Shown piece after piece: positions 27,220 through 36,375 of a stretch of 44,365 bases of DNA. Below the pieces are notes generated by a model, which did no database searches, was not told the origin of the DNA, and saw nothing but the letters and a program-made list of their open reading frames with translations. Position 1 is the stretch's first letter. Every line of letters begins with the position of its first letter. The translations under genes and the position numbers were made by a program. Source of the DNA: Verrucomicrobiota bacterium (GTDB lineage Bacteria > Verrucomicrobiota > Verrucomicrobiia > Opitutales > Opitutaceae); assembly GCA_016871775.1 (NCBI GenBank), contig VHCI01000016.1, positions 1 to 44,365 of the forward strand, in the 5' to 3' direction.

Positions 27220-28785
27220 GTGCGGACGCCACGGAAACGCAACCTGCGCCGCGACCGCCCCTTGACCTACCGCGCCGCGCTCGGCCAACCTCAAGGCGTG
27301 CTTTCCTCGCCTGTCCCCGCTGGTGGAAGCAAACCCTCGGCGTTCCGCCTGCTCCGGTCCACGCGCGCCGTGACCGGCGTCCTGCTGCCCGTGCTGGCGC
27401 CTTTCAGCGTCCTCCACGGGGCTTCGCCGCCACCCCGCCCGCCAAACCTGATTGTGCTGCTCTGCGACAATCTCGGCTTCGGCGACACCGCCCCATTCGG
27501 CTCGACCGTCCATCGCACGCCGGAGCTCGACCGGATGGCGCGCGAGGGAATGCGGCTCACCCATCTTTACGCGGCCAGCGGCGTCTGCACGCCGTCGCGC
27601 GCGGCCCTGATGACGGGCTCGTATCCCCGCCGGGTGAACCTGCACCGCAACGCGCGGGGCGGGGCCGTGCTGCAACCGGTTGAGCCGATCGGGCTGCATC
27701 CCGCGGAAGAGACGATCGCCGAGTTGCTGCGGGCGCGCGGCTACGCGACCGCGATGATTGGCAAATGGCACCTCGGTGATCAGGCGCCGTTCCTGCCCAC
27801 CCGGCAGGGTTTCGAGTCCTACCTCGGCGTGCCCTACAGCGACGATATGACGCCGCGCGAGGGCCAGCCTTGGCCGGACCTGCCGTTGTTGCGGAACGAG
27901 GAGGTCATCGAGGCCCCAGTCGACCGCGACCACCTCACCCAGCGCGAGGCGGAGGCGGCGGTGCGCTTCATCCGGGAACACCGGGAGCGGCCGTTCTTCC
28001 TGTATGTGGCCCACGCAATGCCAGGCAGCACCCGGGCGCCGCATGCCAGCCCGGCCTTCCGCGGGCGTTCCCGCAATGGTCCCTGGGGCGACGCGGTCGA
28101 GGAGCTGGATTGGGCGGCGGGGCAGATCCTCGCCGCCCTCCGTGAGACGGACTTGGCGGAGCACACCCTCGTGCTCTGGACCTCGGACAACGGGGCCCCG
28201 CGCCGTGACCCCGAGCAGGGCAGCAACCGGCCCCTCGGCGGCTGGGGCTACACCACGAACGAGGGCGGGATGCGCGTGCCCGGGATCGTCTGGGCCCCGG
28301 GCCGCGTGCCGGCCGGGCGCGAGTGCGCGGAGCTCACCACGCTGATGGATGTCCTGCCGACCTTCGTCCGCCTTGCTGGCGGAAGGCTGCCCGCCATGGC
28401 CATCGACGGGCGCGACGTTTGGCCGCTGCTCGCGGGGGAACCCGACGCCCGCAGCCCGCACGAGGCCTTTTTCTATTACAATGGCGAGCAGTTGCAGGCC
28501 GTGCGTTCCGGCCCGTGGAAGCTGCACCTCGCACTCGCGGCGCGGGCGACGAGCACCGTCGGCAAGGCGGGCGGGCCGCGGAAGGCCCAACTGTTCGACG
28601 TGACGCGGGACCCTGGGGAGACCAAGGACCTCCACGCTCAACAGCCCGAGATCGTGGCCCAGCTTGAGCGGGCGGCCGCCGCGGCGCGCGTGGAGCTGGG
28701 GGACACCGATCGACCCGGCCTAGGCCAGCGGCCGGCCGGCTGGGTGTCAGATCCCCGTCCCCTGCGCCTACCCGCGGCGCGCTGA
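27220..28785 (+). CDS. Sulfatase (formylglycine-dependent, arylsulfatase family)
   Basis: Hydrolyses sulfate esters, probably of polysaccharides, outside the cytoplasm. From ATG 27220 it has 521 residues. Hydrophobic signal segment at about 49-68 (VTGVLLPVLAPFSVLHGA), which favours the internal GTG at 27298 (residue 27) as the true start. The catalytic Cys123 in GVCTPSRAALMTG is the CxPSR motif converted to formylglycine. Others: NLIVLLCDNLGFGDTAPFG (metal site, Asn in place of the second Asp), IGKWHLGD, and LWTSDNGAP. The C-terminal domain carries the DPGETKDL motif typical of the family. No maturase (FGE/anSME) is in this window. It precedes mutS on the same strand. Confidence 0.93.
   Translation: MRTPRKRNLRRDRPLTYRAALGQPQGVLSSPVPAGGSKPSAFRLLRSTRAVTGVLLPVLAPFSVLHGASPPPRPPNLIVLLCDNLGFGDTAPFGSTVHRTPELDRMAREGMRLTHLYAASGVCTPSRAALMTGSYPRRVNLHRNARGGAVLQPVEPIGLHPAEETIAELLRARGYATAMIGKWHLGDQAPFLPTRQGFESYLGVPYSDDMTPREGQPWPDLPLLRNEEVIEAPVDRDHLTQREAEAAVRFIREHRERPFFLYVAHAMPGSTRAPHASPAFRGRSRNGPWGDAVEELDWAAGQILAALRETDLAEHTLVLWTSDNGAPRRDPEQGSNRPLGGWGYTTNEGGMRVPGIVWAPGRVPAGRECAELTTLMDVLPTFVRLAGGRLPAMAIDGRDVWPLLAGEPDARSPHEAFFYYNGEQLQAVRSGPWKLHLALAARATSTVGKAGGPRKAQLFDVTRDPGETKDLHAQQPEIVAQLERAAAAARVELGDTDRPGLGQRPAGWVSDPRPLRLPAAR
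27262..27291 (+). promoter_or_regulatory. Candidate promoter inside the annotated 5' end of the sulfatase
   Basis: TTGACC (27262-27267, five of six to TTGACA), an 18-base spacer, and CAACCT (27286-27291) as a possible -10. It would start a transcript at about the GTG at 27298, so if real the sulfatase begins there and is leaderless. Pattern match only. Confidence 0.3.
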
Positions 28786-28853
28786 GCGGACCCCGGGTTT
28801 CCGGGTCGGGCCGGAGCTTGCCTCCGGGCCGCCGCGTCCTTCGTCTCGGCCGG

Positions 28854-31412
28854 ATGTCGGACGCGAAGCTAACGCCCATGATGCAGCAGTACTTCGAGGT
28901 GCGCCGCGGCCTGCCGAAGGACACCCTGCTGCTCTTCCGGCTGGGGGATTTCTTCGAGCTGTTCTTCGAGGACGCCGTGACGGCCTCCCGCCTGCTAGGC
29001 CTGACCCTGACCCGCCGAAACGACGTGCCGATGGCGGGCCTGCCGGCGCACGCGGCGGATGGGTACGTGACCAAGCTGCTCGCCGCCGGCCGCAAGGTGG
29101 CCCTCTGCGACCAAGCGGAGCCGGCCAAGGCGGGTAAGCTGGTGCGCCGCCAGCTTACGCGCATCCTCTCCCCGGGCACCACCTTGGCGCCCGGCCAGAT
29201 GGAGGCGGGGCGTAACCACTACCTCGCGGCCGTGGTGGCGGACCGCGCGGGCCTGCACGCGGCCTGGCTCGACCTTTCGACGGGCGAGTTCCGCGTCGCG
29301 ACCGACGCCCGGCCGGCGAACCTGCTGCCCGTGCTGACCGCCCTCGCGCCGGCCGAGCTGCTGGTGATCGAGGGGGAGCGGGAGCGCTGGGCGGCGGCGC
29401 CGGCCGAGGAGGCGGGCCTGAAGGCCCTGCACGCGTTCGCGGTCGAGCGGCTGGTCTCGGAGCTGCCCGGTTACCATTTTGACCCGCGGGCTGGCGCGCG
29501 CGCGGTGCTGGACGCACTGCGGGTGCTCAACCTCGAAGGTTTCGGCCTTGCCGCGGACCACCCCGGACTGGGGCCCGCGGGCGCGCTGGTGCAGTACGTG
29601 ACCGAGAATCTCCGGGCCCGGCCAGAGAACCTCTCCCGGCTGCAGGAGTACCGGAGCGGGCGAGCGCTGCTCCTCGATCCCGCGACTCTGCGCAATCTCG
29701 AGATCTTCAGCTCCAGCCGTGGTTCGCGGGAGGGTTCCCTGATCCAGGCCGTCAACCGCACCGCCACCGCCTCTGGCGCGCGGCTCCTGGAGCGCTGGCT
29801 GGCCGCGCCCACCCTAGATCGGCCGGAGATCCGGCGGCGCCAGACGATCGTTGGCGACCTGCTGACGCAGCCGCTGCGCCTCAGCGAGTTGCACGATCTC
29901 CTCCACGCGGTGCGCGACATCCCGCGGATCCTGGGCCGCCTCCAGAACCGTTTGCGCAATCCGCGGGAGCTGGGCGGCATCCGCGACACCCTGGAGCGCC
30001 TGCCGGGCCTGCGGACGGTGCTGGCGGCCTTCGGCCCGAAATCGCCGCTCGCCGGCGCTGCGGAAGCCCTCACGGAGCAGCCGGCGTTGCTTGACCTGCT
30101 CCGCCGCGGGCTGGCCGAGGAGCTCCCGAACGACCTCGCCGACGGCAACTTCATCCGGTCCGGGCACGATGCGGAGCTGGACCGCCTGCGCGCGTTGACT
30201 AGCGGCAACCGCGCGTGGCTTTTAGACCTCGAGCGCGCGGAGCAGGAGCGCACTGGCATCCGGAGCCTTAAAGTGCGGTTCACTCAGAACTTCGGCTATT
30301 ATATCGAGGTAACCAAGGCGAACTTGCACCTTGTGCCCGCCGACTACATCCGCCGGCAGACCACCGTGGGCGGGGAGCGGTACGTCACCGAGGCGTTGCG
30401 GTCGAAGGAGAAGGAGATCTTTCACGCCGAGGAGGGGGCACAGGCGCGGGAGCTGGAGCTGTTCTCCACCCTCGTCGCGGCCGTGCTGGATGAGGCCATT
30501 GCCCTGATGCGGGCGGCCGAAACCCTGGCGGAGCTGGACGTGCTGGCCGGCTGGGCGCTACTGGCCCGCGAATGGGACTATTGCCGGCCCGAGCTCGACG
30601 AGGGCGAGGCGCTCGAGATCACGGAGGGGCGGCATCCCGTCGTGGAACAGGTGTTGCGGGCGCCCGACGCGGCCGTGGGGCTCGGGGGCACGGCGGGCTT
30701 CGTGCCGAACGACACCGCGCTGCGGGCGGACGAAGCGCAGTTGATGCTGCTCACGGGCCCGAATATGGCGGGCAAATCGACCTACATCCGGCAGGTGGCC
30801 CTGATCACTTTGCTCGCGCAAATCGGCTGCTGGGTTCCGGCGCGACGGTGCCGGATTGGGCTGGTGGACCGGATCTTCTCCCGCGTGGGGGCGAGCGACG
30901 ACCTGGCGCGGGGCAATTCGACCTTTATGGTCGAGATGAACGAGACCGCGAACATCCTCAACAACGCGACTGAGCGCTCGCTGATCATCCTCGACGAGAT
31001 CGGCCGGGGCACCTCGACCTACGATGGCTTGGCCATCGCGTGGGCGGTGGTCGAGCACCTGCACCAAGGCCAGGAGCGGGGCCCGCGGACTCTGTTCGCG
31101 ACCCATTACCAGGAGCTGACCCAGTTGGAGCGGCACCTGCCGCGTCTGCGGAATTTCTCCGTAGCGGTGAAGGAGTGGAATGATGAGATCTTGTTCGTGC
31201 GGCGGATCGTGCCCGGTGCGGCGGATCGCAGTTACGGCATCCAGGTCGCGCGGCTCGCGGGACTGCCGCCCACCGTGATCGCCCGGGCGCGAACGATCCT
31301 CGGCCGCCTCGAGGGCGAGAACCCGGATGTCGAGTTGCCGGCCCCGGAAGCGCGCCCGCGCCGGAAGCTGCGGGTGGCGGCGGCGGACGATCCCCAGCTC
31401 AGCCTGCTGTGA
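28854..31412 (+). CDS. mutS: DNA mismatch repair protein MutS
   Basis: Mismatch-recognition ATPase that starts post-replicative repair with MutL. 852 residues, within the family range. N-terminal mismatch-reading motif LGDFFELFFEDA supplies the Phe-x-Glu (FFE), followed by MAGLPAHAADGYV. Middle connector, lever and clamp helices run to about residue 600. The C-terminal ABC ATPase has Walker A TGPNMAGKSTYIRQ (about 634), the ARRCRIGLVDRIFSRVGASDD segment, Walker B SLIILDEIGRGTSTYDGLA and the FATHYQELTQLE switch. Start is ATG 28854 (MSDAKLTPMMQQY); the open frame extends 12 codons upstream from a TTG. The stop overlaps the convergent DAHP synthase by 14 bases. mutL is not in the window. Confidence 0.97.
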   Translation: MSDAKLTPMMQQYFEVRRGLPKDTLLLFRLGDFFELFFEDAVTASRLLGLTLTRRNDVPMAGLPAHAADGYVTKLLAAGRKVALCDQAEPAKAGKLVRRQLTRILSPGTTLAPGQMEAGRNHYLAAVVADRAGLHAAWLDLSTGEFRVATDARPANLLPVLTALAPAELLVIEGERERWAAAPAEEAGLKALHAFAVERLVSELPGYHFDPRAGARAVLDALRVLNLEGFGLAADHPGLGPAGALVQYVTENLRARPENLSRLQEYRSGRALLLDPATLRNLEIFSSSRGSREGSLIQAVNRTATASGARLLERWLAAPTLDRPEIRRRQTIVGDLLTQPLRLSELHDLLHAVRDIPRILGRLQNRLRNPRELGGIRDTLERLPGLRTVLAAFGPKSPLAGAAEALTEQPALLDLLRRGLAEELPNDLADGNFIRSGHDAELDRLRALTSGNRAWLLDLERAEQERTGIRSLKVRFTQNFGYYIEVTKANLHLVPADYIRRQTTVGGERYVTEALRSKEKEIFHAEEGAQARELELFSTLVAAVLDEAIALMRAAETLAELDVLAGWALLAREWDYCRPELDEGEALEITEGRHPVVEQVLRAPDAAVGLGGTAGFVPNDTALRADEAQLMLLTGPNMAGKSTYIRQVALITLLAQIGCWVPARRCRIGLVDRIFSRVGASDDLARGNSTFMVEMNETANILNNATERSLIILDEIGRGTSTYDGLAIAWAVVEHLHQGQERGPRTLFATHYQELTQLERHLPRLRNFSVAVKEWNDEILFVRRIVPGAADRSYGIQVARLAGLPPTVIARARTILGRLEGENPDVELPAPEARPRRKLRVAAADDPQLSLL

Positions 31413-32442
31413 GCCCGCGGCGCAGCCGCCAGAGGGCGCGTGCCTGCCGGATCGTCTCGGCCAGCCCTCTGGGGGTGAGCGCCTGCTTGGGATCGTCGCC
31501 GATGCCGTGGCTGGGGCTGACGTGCGCCTCGAGGCACAGCCCGTCGGCCCCGTAGGCCACCGCGGCGAGGGCGCTGGCGGGCACGTAGGCGGCCTTCCCC
31601 ACGGAATGGGAGGGGTCGACCACCACGGGGGCCCAGGTCTTCTCCTTCAGTAGCGGCGTGATGCTCTCGTCCGGGTGATTGCGGTATCCGTCAAGCCCCG
31701 GGGCGGTGCCGCGCGGGCAGAGCAGGATGTTGGGGTTGCCGAAGGCGGCGATGTACTCGGCGGCCGAGATGAACTCGTTCACCGGGCCCATATGGATGCT
31801 GCGTTTGAGCAGGACGGCCGTCGGGCGGCCAGCCACCGCGCGGCCGATGGCGCGGAGCAGGGAGTAATTGAGGGCGTTGCGCGCACCGACCTGGAGGCAG
31901 GTCACGCCCGCCTCGAGGGCGAGGCCGATGTGGGACTCCTCCATAACCTCGGTGTCGACCGGGAGGCCCGTGCGCCGGGAGCCTTCCAACAGGATGTCCA
32001 GCGAGCGGGAATCGCCCTGGAAGGCGTACGGATTGGTGCGCGGCTTCCAAACCCCACCGCGGATCATCTGGGCGCCGGCCTCCTTCACCGCGGCGGCGCT
32101 CTCATAGAAGTAATTCGGGTTCTTCGGGTCGATGGTGCAGGGCCCGGCGATCACGAAGAGTTCCTCGCCGAGGGTCACGCCCCCGAGGCAGATGCGGTGG
32201 CTGGCGAGATCCGAGCGCTTGTCCATCAGCTTGAACGGCGACTGGATGCGATCGATGCGCTCGACGTAATCGAGGCCCTCGAGCCGGTTGATCATCAGGT
32301 CGTCCCGCTCGTCCCCTACGATCGCGTAGATCGTGCGCATGGCGCCGATGATCGGCTGGATGGTACAGCCGAATTCGGCTACGATCCCGGTGACCTCGGC
32401 GAGCTGGGCCGGCGTCAGGCGGTTGGACTTGGGCAAGATCAT
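31399..32442 (-). CDS. 3-deoxy-7-phosphoheptulonate (DAHP) synthase, type I-beta with N-terminal ferredoxin-like domain
   Basis: First enzyme of the shikimate pathway: condenses PEP and erythrose 4-phosphate. 347 residues from ATG 32442. Residues about 1-80 are a ferredoxin-like regulatory domain of the Thermotoga kind (QLAEVTGIVAEFGCTIQPI, RTIYAIVGDERD, VERIDRIQSPFKLMD). The barrel contains VIAGPCTID, GGVWKPRTNPYAFQG, VDTEVMEESH, VGARNALN, LLKRSIHMGPVNEF, PVVVDPSHSVGKAAYV and GADGLCLEAHVSP. The KRSIHMGPVNE and GARNALN stretches depart from the KRG..ATIEE and GARNMQN usual in type I-beta enzymes, so it is a divergent subgroup; no chorismate mutase domain is present. Convergent 14-base overlap with mutS. 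Confidence 0.88.
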   Translation of the reverse strand: MILPKSNRLTPAQLAEVTGIVAEFGCTIQPIIGAMRTIYAIVGDERDDLMINRLEGLDYVERIDRIQSPFKLMDKRSDLASHRICLGGVTLGEELFVIAGPCTIDPKNPNYFYESAAAVKEAGAQMIRGGVWKPRTNPYAFQGDSRSLDILLEGSRRTGLPVDTEVMEESHIGLALEAGVTCLQVGARNALNYSLLRAIGRAVAGRPTAVLLKRSIHMGPVNEFISAAEYIAAFGNPNILLCPRGTAPGLDGYRNHPDESITPLLKEKTWAPVVVDPSHSVGKAAYVPASALAAVAYGADGLCLEAHVSPSHGIGDDPKQALTPRGLAETIRQARALWRLRRGLTAG

Positions 32443-32514
32443 CCCGGGAGATTTGGGCCGCGCGGGGCCGGAGGACAAATCGGATTTTCGCGGCCGCTCC
32501 GGGGTCGGGGAAGA

Positions 32515-33273
32515 TCAGAGGGCCCGCTCGAACTCGGGCGGCACGGGCGCTCGGGCGGCAAAGGAATGGGGCGCGCCCACCCACCGGTACTCGAAGGTGG
32601 TCTCGGCGGCGTGAAGGAAGAGCCGGCGGGTACCGGCGCTGCATGCGAACTCGCGGTTCCGGGGGAAGTCGCCGTAGGTCTGGTCGCCGACGATGGGCAG
32701 GCCGCGTTGCGCGCACTGCACCCGCAATTGGTGGCTGCGGCCGGTGCGGGGCTCGAGCCGCAGGAGGGTCAGGCGGGGCTCGCCCAGGCCCCGGCGTGCG
32801 ACGCTCATCCGGCACTCGGCGGGGATGTTGCCTGACCGGGCGGAGGTGCGCAGGCGGCCTTCCCGGCGCTCTACCGCCAGCAGGTCCCGCCAGAGTTCGA
32901 GCGGGGCGCGGGGGGCGCCGAAGACGAGCGCAAAATACACCTTCCGGACCTGCTTGTGGCGGAATTGGGCCCGGATCTCGGTCGCGAGATCCTGCCGCAG
33001 GCACCCGAGCAGCACGCCCGAGGTGGCGGAGTCGATCCGGTTAAGCAGCCAGCAGCGGCGCACCAGGCCGCCTGCAGGCGACTCCCACTCGTAGGCCTCG
33101 GCCTCCAGATCGTAGCGGGCGCGGAGCGTGGAGCGTGGCTCATCCCCGGGCTCATTAGGATGGGAGAGCAGTCCGGCCGGCTTGGCGAAAGCGAGCACCC
33201 CTTGCGCATCCGCGTGGAGGAGCGTGACGCCGCGGCCTAGGGGCAGGTCGGAGGTGTCCGGCAAGCCGCTCAC
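32515..33273 (-). CDS. RluA-family pseudouridine synthase
   Basis: Converts specific uridines in rRNA or tRNA to pseudouridine; the target cannot be read. 252 residues from GTG 33273. Motifs: FAKPAGLLSHPNEPGD, the catalytic Asp81 in LNRIDSATSGVLL (usual HRLD has become NRID), KVYFALVFGAP, and RTGRSHQLRVQCAQRGLPIVGD. No S4 domain precedes the catalytic domain. The GTG start overlaps the stop of the upstream TonB-like gene as GTGA (33270-33273), so translation is coupled. The DAHP synthase gene lies 72 bases further on. Confidence 0.92.
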   Translation of the reverse strand: MSGLPDTSDLPLGRGVTLLHADAQGVLAFAKPAGLLSHPNEPGDEPRSTLRARYDLEAEAYEWESPAGGLVRRCWLLNRIDSATSGVLLGCLRQDLATEIRAQFRHKQVRKVYFALVFGAPRAPLELWRDLLAVERREGRLRTSARSGNIPAECRMSVARRGLGEPRLTLLRLEPRTGRSHQLRVQCAQRGLPIVGDQTYGDFPRNREFACSAGTRRLFLHAAETTFEYRWVGAPHSFAARAPVPPEFERAL

Positions 33274-34397
33274 TGATAATAGAACGTGAACGTCATCTGC
33301 TGCCGGTCCCCGAGCACCGCCTTCATATCGTCGGTCCAGGGGCCGTAGGGCATCCGGTCGGTGATCGCGCTCACGCAGGCGCGGGTGGCGGTGTCATTCG
33401 CGGTCGAGTTCTCCACCCCGATGTCCACGATACGGCCCTCGTCATTCATCGCGAACTTGACCGTGACGGAGCTACCGCCGACCGGATTGGCTTTCTGCTC
33501 GATGACGATCCGCTCCCATTGGATCTGCACCGAATCGATCATCCGCTGGAGGTAGGCCCCGTAGTTGCTCCAGCGCGCGTCGACGGCCGTCGGGCCGATG
33601 TTGGTGGTACCGAACTTGTTCTCTGCGAGGATCGCCGGGCGGGTCTGGATGGTCTTCACCAGTTGCGGCCGGGCCTGCGGCCGGAGCGGATCGATCGCGG
33701 GGCGCGGGGCGGGCTGGGCGGTCGTCCCCTCCCCCTCGTTGGCGCCTTCCACGCGTTCCGGCACTGGCTGAGCGCGATCCAGGCGCTTGGCGAGACTGCT
33801 ACCGTAGCCCTCGCGGTTGTCGCCCTCGACCTTTTCGCCACCGGAAAGGGGATTCTGTTCGCGCCGCGGGGCCGGGACCACTTCGGGCGAAGGAGGCGCC
33901 TCCGCCGGGAGCGGCGGGGCCGCAGTGAACTCCTGCGGCTGCGTCAGCCGTCCACTCACGATTTGGGTGGACTCGATGTCGGTGCGGCCTTCGAGCGCGG
34001 GGCGGTCGCTGCGGCCCTCGGGCGTGGGCTTCTGCTGGGCGACCTGCTGGTTCTGGGCGGCGAAGTTGTTCGTCTTGTCCGGCACGTTCTCCGGCGCCTC
34101 GGGATTGGTCTCCACGAAGCGGAATGGGGCCGCGGGCATCGGCTGGGGCTGCACCTGGACCTCCGGCTCCAACTCGATGGAGAAGTTCCGCTCCGTCGAC
34201 TCCGGGCGGGCGGTCACCGGCACGGCCTTGAAGCGAAGCACCGCGGGCCCGAGCAGCCAGAGCAGCAGGTGGATGAGGACGACCCCGGCGAGGCCGATCA
34301 GCACCGAGCGGGTATCCGGATCCCGCACGCCGCGGGCCACGGCGCGCCGCAGCACGGTCAGCGGCGGGGGCCGGAGGATGGTGTCGCTCGTCATCAT
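33270..34397 (-). CDS. TonB/TolA-like periplasm-spanning protein
   Basis: 375 residues: a short cytoplasmic basic N-terminus, one transmembrane segment at about 31-56 (VLIGLAGVVLIHLLLWLLGPAV), a long Pro/Gln/Glu/Ala-rich periplasmic spacer (about 65-270), and a C-terminal globular domain. The domain begins YGAYLQRMIDSVQIQWERIV and continues VTVKFAMNDEGRIVDIGVENSTAN, resembling the TonB/TolA C-terminal pattern. It probably transmits energy or links the inner membrane to outer-membrane parts. ExbB/ExbD or TolQ/TolR are not in the window. Encoded between maf and the RluA-like gene; two start ATGs (34397, 34394) are adjacent. Confidence 0.8.
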   Translation of the reverse strand: MMTSDTILRPPPLTVLRRAVARGVRDPDTRSVLIGLAGVVLIHLLLWLLGPAVLRFKAVPVTARPESTERNFSIELEPEVQVQPQPMPAAPFRFVETNPEAPENVPDKTNNFAAQNQQVAQQKPTPEGRSDRPALEGRTDIESTQIVSGRLTQPQEFTAAPPLPAEAPPSPEVVPAPRREQNPLSGGEKVEGDNREGYGSSLAKRLDRAQPVPERVEGANEGEGTTAQPAPRPAIDPLRPQARPQLVKTIQTRPAILAENKFGTTNIGPTAVDARWSNYGAYLQRMIDSVQIQWERIVIEQKANPVGGSSVTVKFAMNDEGRIVDIGVENSTANDTATRACVSAITDRMPYGPWTDDMKAVLGDRQQMTFTFYYQ

Positions 34398-34401
34398 CGG
34401 T

Positions 34402-35013
34402 TCACAGGGACGTGCCGGAAGGGGAAAAGTCTGGGGCGAGGCCGGCGCGGGTCAAAATCTGTTTTGTCTCCGACAGCGGCAGGCCGATAATGTTCGTCAG
34501 GGATCCCTCGTAACCCGCAATGATCAGGTCGGGGTGTTCCTGGATCGCGTAGCCGCCCGCCTTGTCGAGGGTATACACCTTGGACAAGTAGGCCTCGATC
34601 GTCGTTTGATCGAGGGCGCGGAATCGGACCGCACTATCGACCACCACATCGAGGGCTAGTCCGTCCCTGCCGCGGCGGAGCGCGAGACCGGTGTGGACCG
34701 TGTGGGTTCGTCCGCTGAGCCGCCAGAGCATCGCGCGGGCATCGGCGGCGTCGGTGGGTTTGTTTAGCACGTGGCCGTTGATGCAGATGGTGGTGTCTGC
34801 CCCGAGGACGGTCGCCGCAGGGAAGCGGGCGGCGACCCAGGCGGCCTTGAGGGCGGCATTATGTGCGACGAGGCGGCGGGGATCGGCATCGGGCGCCTCG
34901 TCCTCGGTGACGCGGGCCACGACGACCGTGAAAGGCAGGCCGAGGCGGGCCAGCAGTTCCTGCCGCCGCGGGGAGGCGGAGGCGAGGATGAGCCCGGCGG
35001 GAGCTGGTGTCAC
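34402..35013 (-). CDS. maf: Maf-like nucleoside triphosphate pyrophosphatase
   Basis: House-cleaning pyrophosphatase that hydrolyses dTTP/UTP-type or modified nucleotides. 203 residues from GTG 35013: LILASASPRRQELLARLG (8-25), the substrate-binding signature, TVLGADTTICINGHVLNKP with catalytic acidic residues, and LSGRTHTVHTGLAL plus KAGGYAIQ near the C-terminus. The GTG overlaps the upstream TolC-like stop as GTGA, so it is translationally coupled; the TonB-like gene follows four bases later. The link of Maf with envelope genes here looks like operon hitch-hiking rather than a shared pathway. Confidence 0.94.
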   Translation of the reverse strand: MTPAPAGLILASASPRRQELLARLGLPFTVVVARVTEDEAPDADPRRLVAHNAALKAAWVAARFPAATVLGADTTICINGHVLNKPTDAADARAMLWRLSGRTHTVHTGLALRRGRDGLALDVVVDSAVRFRALDQTTIEAYLSKVYTLDKAGGYAIQEHPDLIIAGYEGSLTNIIGLPLSETKQILTRAGLAPDFSPSGTSL

Positions 35014-36320
35014 AGGGCGCGTTCCGCGAGGATCGTGCGGACGTCCCCGCGGGCGCGGGCGAACTCGACGCGGCTCAGGTTGTACTGGTGCACCGCCTCG
35101 ACGAGGTTGTCCTCGGCTTGAGCGAGGCGGTTCTGGGCCTCGACGACCTCCCGGTTGTCCGCCACCCCCTGCTGGTAACGCTGCTGCGCGAGGCGGAGCT
35201 CCTCGCGGGAGAGCCCGAGGCCCTTCTCCGCGACAGACACTTGCGCGTGGCGCGAGGCAGCGTCCTGAGCCGCGAGCCGCAGTTCAGCGGAAATCTGCAG
35301 CTCAAGATGGTGCAGCCGCGCCTCCTGGGACCGGAGACGGGATTGGGCGCTGCGGCGGCTGGCGCTGAGCCGGAACCCGTCGAACACGGGCATCGCGACC
35401 CCGACCCCGAAGGCCCACTGATCCTGCTTCCCTTCATCGTCGAAGCGGGGCGAGGCCACGCCATAATTGCCGCTAAGCGTGACCGCGGGCCAGCGTTCCC
35501 GCTCGGTCGCGCGGAGGTTGAGGCGGGATTGGTCGACAGCGAGGCGGGCAGCTAGGTGCTCCGCGCGACGCTCGAAGGCGGTCCCCTCCGCGCCCAGCGC
35601 CTGCAGGGTGCCGGACGTCCGGCGAACCTCGAAACCGACCAGTTGCAGTGGCTGGCCCAAGGGCAGGTCGAGGATCCGCTGGAGCAGCAGCTGGCTCTGC
35701 AGCACGGCGGTGTCGTGCTGGAGCCTGGCCTGTTCAGAGAGTGCGAGCTGGGCCTCGGCCCGGGTAACGTCAATCTGGGTGGCCACGCCAGCGGCAAACT
35801 GGCTCCGCGCGAGCCCGAGCAGGGCCTGGGCGCGGGCGATATTGGCATCGAGCGCCTCCCGGCGCCGGAGGTTGCGCAGGTTGAGGAAGTAGCCGCCCGC
35901 GACATCCGCGAGCACCGCTTGGAGGGCGGCCGCGAGGTTGGCGCGGGCCACCTCGGCTCCCGTGCGGGAGGCCTCGGCGAGCACGCGGAGGCTTGGATTG
36001 TAGAGCGCGTAGGAACCCGTGAGGAGCGCGTCGAAGCGGTTCGCAGGCCGGCCGGAGGTGACCACGACCGTGGCGATGCTGACGCCCTGGGACCGGCGCT
36101 GCTGGAGGGAGGCCGAAAGGTTCGGGAGGTTGGCCGCGCGCTGCAGATGGGCGACCTCAAGTGCCTGCACCGCCGATTCGCGGCTGAGCAGTACCGTGAG
36201 ACTCACGCGCTCAACCGCGGTGAGCGCATCCTCTAGGGTCAGCGCCCCGCTCTCGGCGCCCGGAAGCGGAAGGCGGAGCAGGCCGAGCAGGAGGAGACCG
36301 GGGACGCGGGGGAGACGCAT
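35010..36320 (-). CDS. TolC-family outer membrane efflux channel
   Basis: 436-residue outer membrane factor that forms the exit duct for efflux pumps or type I secretion. Signal peptide about 1-22 ([17 protein letters not shown]), then two homologous OEP halves of long helices with Leu/Ala/Gln/Arg heptads. Markers: [14 protein letters not shown], the helix with [20 protein letters not shown] (about 175-195), and [22 protein letters not shown] (about 385-405), each the conserved half-repeat motif. Inner-membrane pump and adaptor are not in this window. It heads the operon TolC-maf-tonB-rluA, divergent from nadE across a 93-base gap. Confidence 0.93.
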   Translation of the reverse strand: MRLPRVPGLLLLGLLRLPLPGAESGALTLEDALTAVERVSLTVLLSRESAVQALEVAHLQRAANLPNLSASLQQRRSQGVSIATVVVTSGRPANRFDALLTGSYALYNPSLRVLAEASRTGAEVARANLAAALQAVLADVAGGYFLNLRNLRRREALDANIARAQALLGLARSQFAAGVATQIDVTRAEAQLALSEQARLQHDTAVLQSQLLLQRILDLPLGQPLQLVGFEVRRTSGTLQALGAEGTAFERRAEHLAARLAVDQSRLNLRATERERWPAVTLSGNYGVASPRFDDEGKQDQWAFGVGVAMPVFDGFRLSASRRSAQSRLRSQEARLHHLELQISAELRLAAQDAASRHAQVSVAEKGLGLSREELRLAQQRYQQGVADNREVVEAQNRLAQAEDNLVEAVHQYNLSRVEFARARGDVRTILAERAL

Positions 36321-36375
36321 GCGACGGGGCGAGCAAACGCCGCCGGAGGGGGATGCTGCAAGCCCGGGTTGCGAG

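Noticed and set aside
27160-28641. A very long open frame upstream of and in frame with PhoH, antisense to the sulfatase
   Set aside because: The sulfatase on the + strand has all conserved motifs; the antisense frame lacks any domain and is Gln/Arg/Gly/Ala-rich as expected from GC-rich complementary codons.
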